Assembly: GCA_949295755.1 (NCBI GenBank)
Contig: CASFMG010000092.1
Coordinates: 1-10,923 of the forward strand
Reading direction: 5' to 3'
DNA: 10,923 nt
DNA from: an uncultured Christensenella sp.
Lineage (GTDB): Bacteria; Bacillota; Clostridia; Christensenellales; UBA1242
Under the pieces are notes generated by a model that saw only the letters and a list, made by a program, of their open reading frames with translations, had not been told where the DNA came from and searched no databases. Positions 5,404-10,923 of the stretch are shown one piece after another. Position 1 is the stretch's first letter; each line of letters begins with the position of its first letter. The position numbers and the translations under genes are program-made.

Positions 5404-6615
5404 TTATTTATTATCTCTATATTTTCTTAAAAATGGTGGAACATAGGCATCGTCTACATGAAGTCTTGAAGATTCCGTTCCGTCTGGTCTTTTTACAAAA
5501 TCGGCTTTTGGTTCAACTGGTCTTGGCTGTGGTTGTGCTAGTGGTTCTTTTTTAGGGAACAAACTTTTTGTTGTTGGAAATCCTTCATATCTTCTATCAC
5601 CAAAATTGTTTGCTGCTTCTACATTTTGTTTAACTTTTGACAAATCCTTTGTTTCGCCTGTAAGTTTGTTTTGGAAGCCTGTTGCAATTATTGTGATTTC
5701 AACTTCATCATTCATTCCTTCATCAATTCCTGAACCAAATATAATATTGCACGATGGGTCAACAACTTCACGAACAAGATTTGCTGCTTCGTATACTTCG
5801 TCAAGTGGAAGGTCTAAGCCACCTTTAACATTTAATATAACACCTGTTGCACCTTCTATTGTTGTTTCAAGAAGTGGAGAAGAAACTGCTTGTCTAACTG
5901 CTTCAATAGTTTTGTTTTCTCCCTTTGCGTGTCCAATGCCCATATGTGCAAGTCCTGTGTTTTTCATAACAGAACGAACATCTGCAAAGTCCAAATTAAT
6001 TAAACTTGGTGTAACAATCAAATCGCTTATTCCTTGTATACCTTGTCTTAAAACATCATCAGCATATAAAAATGCATCAATTATTGGTGTTTTTTCTGGC
6101 ACCAATGTTAAAAGTTTGTCGTTTGGAATTATAACTAATGTATCAACATATTTTCTTAAATTCTCAAGACCTTTTTCGGCATTTTCTTGTCTTTTTCTTC
6201 CTTCAAAGCCAAAAGGTTTTGTAACAACGGCAATGGTAAGAATTCCCATTTCTTTTGCAATTTGAGCAACAACAGGTGCTGCACCTGTTCCTGTTCCTCC
6301 ACCCATTCCTGCTGTGATAAACACAAGATCGCAATCTTTTAAAATTTCGCTTATACTTGATTTGCTCTCTTCTGCGGCTTTTTGACCAACATCAGGGTCA
6401 GCCCCTGCACCAAGTCCACGAGTTAATTTTTCGCCAATTTGCAATCTGTGGTCTGCTTTACTTAAAAGTAGTGCTTGTTTATCTGTGTTTATTGCAATAA
6501 ATTGTGCACTTGTGATGTTTGCATCTATCATTCTGTTTACTGCATTGTTTCCACCTCCACCAACACCAATGACTTTTATGTTTGCAACTGGTCCTACATT
6601 TATATTGTTATACAT
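5404..6615 (-). CDS. ftsZ: Cell division GTPase FtsZ
   Basis: FtsZ polymerises with GTP into the Z-ring at mid-cell, or near a pole in sporulation, and recruits the divisome. The 403-residue protein shows all key parts. There is a GTP-binding Gly-rich loop, GVGGGGNNAVNRM (17-29), and the tubulin signature GGGTGTG (105-111). The T7 catalytic loop NLDFADVR (207-214) carries Asp209 and Asp212, which complete the GTPase site of the next subunit. After residue 320 comes a variable linker with a Pro/Gln-rich part (355-370), ending in the conserved peptide VPPFLRKYR (392-400), which binds FtsA and other partners. It starts 12 bases after ftsA, with AAGGAG (6628-6623) overlapping the ftsA stop and a second AAGG closer to the ATG. 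It probably depends on the promoter before ftsA. Confidence 0.99.
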   Translation of the reverse strand: MYNNINVGPVANIKVIGVGGGGNNAVNRMIDANITSAQFIAINTDKQALLLSKADHRLQIGEKLTRGLGAGADPDVGQKAAEESKSSISEILKDCDLVFITAGMGGGTGTGAAPVVAQIAKEMGILTIAVVTKPFGFEGRKRQENAEKGLENLRKYVDTLVIIPNDKLLTLVPEKTPIIDAFLYADDVLRQGIQGISDLIVTPSLINLDFADVRSVMKNTGLAHMGIGHAKGENKTIEAVRQAVSSPLLETTIEGATGVILNVKGGLDLPLDEVYEAANLVREVVDPSCNIIFGSGIDEGMNDEVEITIIATGFQNKLTGETKDLSKVKQNVEAANNFGDRRYEGFPTTKSLFPKKEPLAQPQPRPVEPKADFVKRPDGTESSRLHVDDAYVPPFLRKYRDNK

Positions 6616-6627
6616 TTTTCCTTCTCC

Positions 6628-7794
6628 TTACCTTTTTATTATTTTTTCTATTATAATTGTCCAAAAACTTTTATTTTTTGTCTCTTGACTTATTGCCTTA
6701 TCTAAAATTCCAAGTAAACTTGAATAGTGTGGTTTTGCCATATGTACATCGTTTGGGCACAGCACCGTCAAATTTACTCCCATATAATTTGAAAGAACAT
6801 CTTTTCCACCTTTTATATAACTTATACCACCACCTGTTAAGTAGTATGGCATAGGTGGAATTGTTTCAAAATCTTTTTGCAAGCATTTTTTTATAAGCAT
6901 TGCGATCATTTCAATTCTAGCACTTGTAATTTCATTTGCTTGTTTCATTGAAACAGGAATAAGTGTTCCATTTTTGGATATTTCATAATCATCACTTTCA
7001 CTTGGCACAACACTTAATACAAGTTGTTTTCTAAGTTGTTCTGCTTCGTCAAATGTAATGTGCAAACATTCCATCAAATCGGCAGATATGTGACCCCCAC
7101 CAACCGAAAATGATTTTAATGAAACAAGTCCTTGCCCTTTTACGACTGCAACAGATGTTTCTATGTATCCACAATCAACAACTACTGCCATTTCTTCTCT
7201 TCTTTCTTGTGGAAGCAGATATAATGCTTCACAAAGTGGCAATGAAAGATATTCAACAGTTGTTATACCAATGCTTTTTAGCAAATTGTTTATTTTTTCG
7301 ATAAAAGTTTTTTCTGCATAAATTAAACTTAATGTTGCTGTTATTTTTGTTGTTTTTTGACCTATTGGTTTAAGTGTTTTTCTTCCATCATCTAAAATAA
7401 ATGATATTGGCGTACAACTGATTAAAACATAGTCTTTCATATTATCAAAATCGTCTGCTCGTTGATACATTTCAAACAAATCTTGTTCGTTTACTTTCAC
7501 TCTCTGTCCAAAAGTTTGAGTAAGTGTTTTTGTTTTACAATATGAAAAATCGGCAGGAACACCAACAAAAAGTTTGTCAATAGTAACACTGGCAGAACTT
7601 TGTGCATCGCTTATTGTTTTTGAAATAACATCTTTTAGTTTTTCTTCTTCTAAAAATTCGCCTTCATAATATCCAGCGTATTCTCTTTCCCCATAACCGT
7701 GTATAACAAAAGTGTCATTAACACCTTTATTACCTATTAAAACGCTTATACTCCTTGAACCAATATCTAAAACCGTCACAGCAATTTTTGGCAC
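6628..7794 (-). CDS. ftsA: Cell division protein FtsA, divergent actin-like membrane tether
   Basis: FtsA is an ATP-binding actin homologue that anchors FtsZ to the membrane and signals to late division proteins. The 388-residue protein has a phosphate-1 motif, LDIGSRSISVLIG (9-21), and a middle region where the FtsA-specific domain lies (about 80-165). A weak phosphate-2 motif, VVDCGYIETSVAV (205-217), comes next, then an adenosine motif, YYLTGGGISYIKG (317-329). It ends in an amphipathic helix, FWTIIIEKIIKR, which fits the membrane-targeting tail. The phosphate-2 motif lacks the usual second Gly and Thr, and the protein is shorter than the roughly 420-440 residues common in the family. The start codon is GTG, with AAGGAG six bases upstream. 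The position before ftsZ makes the identity secure despite divergence. Confidence 0.93.
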   Translation of the reverse strand: MPKIAVTVLDIGSRSISVLIGNKGVNDTFVIHGYGEREYAGYYEGEFLEEEKLKDVISKTISDAQSSASVTIDKLFVGVPADFSYCKTKTLTQTFGQRVKVNEQDLFEMYQRADDFDNMKDYVLISCTPISFILDDGRKTLKPIGQKTTKITATLSLIYAEKTFIEKINNLLKSIGITTVEYLSLPLCEALYLLPQERREEMAVVVDCGYIETSVAVVKGQGLVSLKSFSVGGGHISADLMECLHITFDEAEQLRKQLVLSVVPSESDDYEISKNGTLIPVSMKQANEITSARIEMIAMLIKKCLQKDFETIPPMPYYLTGGGISYIKGGKDVLSNYMGVNLTVLCPNDVHMAKPHYSSLLGILDKAISQETKNKSFWTIIIEKIIKR

Positions 7795-7838
7795 AATTTT
7801 CTCCTTTTTAAAATGTATATTTATAACATTTTTTTATA

Positions 7839-7867
7839 ATTATAAACTTTTAGAAAAATTATGTCAA
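7839..7867 (-). promoter_or_regulatory. Perfect-consensus sigma-A promoter of ftsA-ftsZ
   Basis: TTGACA (7867-7862), a 17-base spacer and TATAAT (7844-7839) match the housekeeping consensus exactly. Transcription should start near 7832 and give a leader of about 38 bases before the GTG of ftsA. It lies in the 99-base gap after ftsQ, where I see no terminator, so upstream transcripts may also read through. Confidence 0.92.
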
Positions 7868-7893
7868 CACAAAAATAGAAGTTAAAGCATAAA

Positions 7894-8790
7894 TTATTTA
7901 ATTATTTCTAATCTTATTAAAATTTGACCTTGCAAGTTTTCTCTAATCTGCAAAATGTAATCAAGATAATAATTTTCGTTTATTTGGTCCATTGTTAGAG
8001 TTCCTTCTTCAAGTTCATCGGCATAAAAAACCGATGGATTATAAACCACTTGTGAAATGGTAGCAAACATATATTGCATTTTTTCAGCAAGAAGTGTTTC
8101 TAGTCTATAAATATTTGTTTGAAACCCATTAAAATCTTTAATTATTAAATATGGCATATTTTTTGAAGTTACTGCATCAATGCCTGATGTTAGTTCAATG
8201 GACTGAATTAGCGCCCGTTGCTGTGCCACGTTTTTATTGTTTTTAAGTAGGCTTGTCCCAATATTTTTTAATATTTTTTCTTCACTAGAAAATTCCAAAA
8301 ATTCACCTGCGTTTACTCTGTTTGTGTTTGATATTATATTTTCAAGACCAGTAAAAAGTATTGAATTGTATTGTTCATTATAGTATGTTGTCGTTATATT
8401 TAAAACCTTAAAATCAGCATCACAAATAAAGTATTTTGTCTCGCTTGCCTTTACTGCATAAGTTTCTTCTCTTTCTGCACAATGTATTATAATTTTATTT
8501 GGAAAAACTGTTTCTATATTTATTATTTTAAGATATGGATTATCTCTTTCAAGTTGGTTGGTTATCTCTTTTTTACTAAGCGCAAAAACTGAAGTACCTT
8601 TTTTTATTGCACTGTTGTTTGCGATACTTTCTTTTGATTCGTCTGTAAAAATCATTGCTTCATTTTTAAAATCGACTTCAACAGTTTGTAATGAAAATAA
8701 GGTAAAGTTTAAAATTACGCAAACCAAAACCACACCTAGAACAACACTAAGCGCAATTATAAGTTTTTTATATCTCTTTAATCCTTTCAA
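7894..8790 (-). CDS. ftsQ: Cell division protein FtsQ/DivIB
   Basis: FtsQ (called DivIB in Bacillus) is a bitopic membrane protein of the divisome that links early and late division proteins through FtsL/DivIC and FtsB. The 298-residue protein has a short basic cytoplasmic N-terminus, one membrane helix (about 10-32) and a POTRA-type domain (about 34-108) ending in INIETVFPNKIIIHCAERE. A long extracytoplasmic beta domain follows, as in the family. The start is TTG: AGGAG (8801-8797) lies six bases upstream, and no ATG gives a better N-terminus. The gene overlaps murA by 23 bases. Overall similarity is low, as usual for FtsQ, but topology, POTRA pattern and position between murA and ftsA agree. 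Confidence 0.9.
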   Translation of the reverse strand: MKGLKRYKKLIIALSVVLGVVLVCVILNFTLFSLQTVEVDFKNEAMIFTDESKESIANNSAIKKGTSVFALSKKEITNQLERDNPYLKIINIETVFPNKIIIHCAEREETYAVKASETKYFICDADFKVLNITTTYYNEQYNSILFTGLENIISNTNRVNAGEFLEFSSEEKILKNIGTSLLKNNKNVAQQRALIQSIELTSGIDAVTSKNMPYLIIKDFNGFQTNIYRLETLLAEKMQYMFATISQVVYNPSVFYADELEEGTLTMDQINENYYLDYILQIRENLQGQILIRLEIIK

Positions 8791-10027
8791 TATTTGCTCC
8801 TAATTTTTGCAAATCTTTTTCCATTTCATAGTATCCACGGTCAATATGATGAATATCTCGAACCGTTGTATAACCTTTTGCCACAAGTCCCGCTAAAACC
8901 ATCGCAGCCCCACCACGAAGGTCAAAACAAGTTACATTTGCACCATATAATTCATTTACACCTTTAATGATAGCAGCCTTATCATTTATAATTATGTCTG
9001 CTCCCATTTTAGTTAGTTCTGCAATATGTTTAAACCTTGACTCAAACAAATTTTCAACAACAACAGATGTACCTTTTGCTATTGAAAGAAATGCAGTCAT
9101 TTGTGGTTGCAAATCGGTTGGGAAACCCGGATATGGCCTTGTATCTATTTTTGAAATACATTTTGGTCTTTTATCTGCAACTAGTGTTAGTTTATCACTT
9201 TTATATGTAATTTTGCAACAATTATTTTTGAGTTTGCTTATAAGTGCAAGCACATTTTCATAATTTACATTTGTAAGTTCAACATTACCTCCACACATAC
9301 AAGTTGCCAAAATATATGTGCCTGTAATAATTCTATCTGATATTGGTGTGTATTCTACTCCGTTAAGGCTTTTAACACCTTCAATTTCAATTACACTAGA
9401 ACCAGCCCCGTAAATTTTTGCACCTTGACTATTTAAAAAATTAGCAAGGTCAACAATTTCAGGTTCTCTTGCACAATTTATTATTTTTGTTGTTCCTTTT
9501 AAAAAAACAGAAGCGAGCATAATATTTTCGGTTGCGCCAACAGAAGGAAAATCAAGACTTACAACCCCACACTTCATATTTGTGCCATCGCAGTAAATGT
9601 ATCCGTGTTTATCAACAATTTTAACACCCAAACATTTTAGTCCTTTAAGATGTAAATCTATTGGTCTTGCACCTATTGCACAGCCACCCGGATATGCAAC
9701 TTTTGCTTTTTTAAATCTAGAAAGTATTGCTCCCAAACTAAAAAATGACGACCTTATTTTTGAAGCAAGTTCCATAGGGATTTCTCTTTTTGAAATTGGT
9801 TGGCAATCAATTATAACACTATCGCCTTGAAAAAAATATTTTGCTCCCAAACTTTGCAGAATATTAAGCATATTTTTTGTATCTTCATATTTAGGAAATT
9901 TATGTAAAACTATTTGTTTATCGCATAATATACAACCTGCTAAAATCGGCAAAACGGCATTTTTTGATGTTGAAATTTCTAGTGAGCCATCAAGTTTATT
10001 GCCACCACAAATAAAAAAATTCTCCAT
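8768..10027 (-). CDS. murA: UDP-N-acetylglucosamine 1-carboxyvinyltransferase MurA
   Basis: MurA transfers enolpyruvate from phosphoenolpyruvate to UDP-GlcNAc, the first committed step of peptidoglycan synthesis, in the cytoplasm. The 419-residue protein is of normal length. Lys22 and Asn23 lie in SKNAVLP. The active-site Cys116, in PGGCAIGARPIDLHLKG, is the residue alkylated by fosfomycin in sensitive enzymes, and Asp305 lies in GFPTDLQPQM. ATG 10027 is chosen because GGAG sits six bases upstream and the numbering then matches the family. An in-frame GTG at 10039 overlaps that ribosome binding site. It follows the SEDS gene by 45 bases and overlaps ftsQ by 23. Firmicutes often have two MurA copies; which one this is cannot be told from this window. 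Confidence 0.97.
   Translation of the reverse strand: MENFFICGGNKLDGSLEISTSKNAVLPILAGCILCDKQIVLHKFPKYEDTKNMLNILQSLGAKYFFQGDSVIIDCQPISKREIPMELASKIRSSFFSLGAILSRFKKAKVAYPGGCAIGARPIDLHLKGLKCLGVKIVDKHGYIYCDGTNMKCGVVSLDFPSVGATENIMLASVFLKGTTKIINCAREPEIVDLANFLNSQGAKIYGAGSSVIEIEGVKSLNGVEYTPISDRIITGTYILATCMCGGNVELTNVNYENVLALISKLKNNCCKITYKSDKLTLVADKRPKCISKIDTRPYPGFPTDLQPQMTAFLSIAKGTSVVVENLFESRFKHIAELTKMGADIIINDKAAIIKGVNELYGANVTCFDLRGGAAMVLAGLVAKGYTTVRDIHHIDRGYYEMEKDLQKLGANIERIKEI
8797..8801 (-). promoter_or_regulatory. Ribosome binding site supporting the TTG start of ftsQ
   Basis: AGGAG lies six bases before TTG 8790 and inside the end of murA. It supports TTG as the true start and coupling of ftsQ translation to murA. 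Confidence 0.8.
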
Positions 10028-10033
10028 TGTAGT

Positions 10034-10037
10034 CTCC
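10034..10037 (-). promoter_or_regulatory. Ribosome binding site that fixes the murA start
   Basis: GGAG lies six bases before ATG 10027. The alternative GTG at 10039 immediately precedes it and would have no binding site of its own, so the shorter protein is preferred. Confidence 0.8.
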
Positions 10038-10072
10038 ACACTAATCTATGCATAGAGATGTTTTTTTGTGAT

Positions 10073-10923
10073 TTACTTGCTTTGTTTATTAACATTTAAA
10101 CAAACACCTATTGCACTCATAAACACCATAAGTGATGTACTACCTGCACTTATAAATGGGAGTGGCAACCCTGTTGGCGGAATACTTCCTGTTACAACTG
10201 CGATGTTTAAAATAACTTGAACACTTATTACACAAGCAATTCCTGCAACGAGTAAACTTGCAAATCTATCTTTGGCATTCAATGACACTTTAACAAGTGC
10301 ACCAACTAAAACTGCAAAAATAATAACAATTATTGATGCTCCAAAAAAACCCAATTCTTCGCATATTATTGAAAAAATAAAGTCGCTTTCTGCAAATGGC
10401 AAATATAAATATTTTTGTCTTGAACTAAAAAGTCCCACGCCAAAAAGTCCACCATTACCAAGCGAATACAAAGATTGAATTAGTTGAAATCCTTCGCCCT
10501 GTGGAGATGCCCAAGGATCTAAAAAAGCCATAAGTCTTAAAAGTCTATATGGTTCTATTATTATTAAAACAGGAACCATTACAAGTGCCAAACAGCCAAG
10601 TATTACAAAATATTTAAGATTTGTTCCACCGAAAAACATCATACAAACCATAATTATTGCAATGCACATCGTGATACTCATATTTGGTTCAAGTATAACA
10701 AGTAAACAAAACACGGCACCAACCATAAGTGGCAAAAGCATTGTTTTAAAACTTTTTGCGTTGTTTTTATTTTTTGCAAAATGACAAGCACAAAATAAAA
10801 CTAAAGAAAATTTTGCTATTTCACTTGGTTGAAAAGAAAAGCCAAAAAGTCCAATCCATCTTCTTGCACCGTAGTTAGATATTCCTATTCCCGGAATAAA
10901 AACCAAAACCAATAAAACAATGG
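10073..10923 (-). CDS. ftsW: SEDS-family peptidoglycan glycosyltransferase (FtsW or SpoVE), 5' end outside the window
   Basis: SEDS proteins are polytopic membrane enzymes that polymerise lipid II into glycan strands together with a class B penicillin-binding protein. About 283 C-terminal residues are present. The frame stays open to the window edge, so the true start lies beyond it. Family marks include GARRWIGLFGFSFQPSEIAK near the start of the fragment, AFLDPWASPQGEGFQLIQS in the large extracytoplasmic loop, and the C-terminal LPLPFISAGSTSLM. About seven or eight hydrophobic helices are visible. Linkage to murA, ftsQ, ftsA and ftsZ points to the division-type FtsW or the sporulation-type SpoVE rather than the elongation-type RodA. 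The window cannot separate those two. Confidence 0.9.
   Translation of the reverse strand, partial: IVLLVLVFIPGIGISNYGARRWIGLFGFSFQPSEIAKFSLVLFCACHFAKNKNNAKSFKTMLLPLMVGAVFCLLVILEPNMSITMCIAIIMVCMMFFGGTNLKYFVILGCLALVMVPVLIIIEPYRLLRLMAFLDPWASPQGEGFQLIQSLYSLGNGGLFGVGLFSSRQKYLYLPFAESDFIFSIICEELGFFGASIIVIIFAVLVGALVKVSLNAKDRFASLLVAGIACVISVQVILNIAVVTGSIPPTGLPLPFISAGSTSLMVFMSAIGVCLNVNKQSK

Noticed and set aside
5606..6265. A 219-codon open frame on the plus strand, opposite ftsZ
   Set aside because: It lies wholly inside ftsZ, which has every family motif, and its product resembles no known protein. It is an antisense shadow.
10045..10056. A perfect 12-base palindrome, TCTATGCATAGA, between the SEDS gene and murA
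   Set aside because: It could be an operator, but it is short, has no partner repeat and no T-run to act as a terminator. There is no further support.
1..10923. CRISPR arrays, tRNA or rRNA genes, insertion sequences or phage genes
   Set aside because: No regularly spaced repeats, cloverleaf-like genes, transposase or integrase motifs were seen on either strand.

Overview
The window is chromosomal DNA of a very AT-rich, low-GC Gram-positive bacterium. It is most likely a spore-forming member of the Clostridia, probably an uncultured gut-type lineage, though the sequence alone does not fix the genus. Four things support this: the linked block ftsZ, spoIIGA, sigE, sigG, which is typical of endospore-forming Firmicutes; an L27 protein with the Firmicutes-type cleavable N-terminus beside the gene of its protease; strong GGAGG-type ribosome binding sites; and heavy A/T bias with some GTG and TTG starts. 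Every gene I can support reads on the minus strand, so transcription runs from high to low coordinates.

Layout in transcription order. (1) 10923-7894: the end of a peptidoglycan/division cluster, with a 5'-truncated SEDS glycosyltransferase (ftsW or spoVE), murA and ftsQ/divIB, tightly packed. (2) 7867-5364: a consensus sigma-A promoter, ftsA, ftsZ and a strong intrinsic terminator. (3) 5363-3730: spoIIGA and sigE, with abutting coding regions, behind a possible Spo0A-controlled promoter. (4) 3729-2741: an extremely AT-rich spacer with a possible sigma-F-type promoter, then sigG and its terminator. (5) 2716-1663: a consensus promoter, a structured leader, rplU, prp (ysxB), rpmA and a terminator. 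(6) 1659-1: an accessory pair with its own promoter, made of an unrecognised HExxH protein and a 3'-truncated GtrA-family membrane protein that overlap by 26 bases.

How the genes work together. MurA makes the first committed peptidoglycan precursor, the SEDS protein polymerises glycan, and FtsQ, FtsA and FtsZ build the division machine. In sporulation FtsZ also forms the polar septum; SpoIIGA then cleaves pro-SigE to activate the mother-cell programme, and SigG drives the late forespore programme. The ribosomal operon pairs L27 with the protease that must trim it. Most of the window is ordinary core genome. The least explained part is the metallopeptidase-like/GtrA pair after rpmA, where obg often lies in relatives. 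No CRISPR array, tRNA, rRNA, insertion sequence or phage gene was seen, and no stretch over 300 bases lacks a gene.
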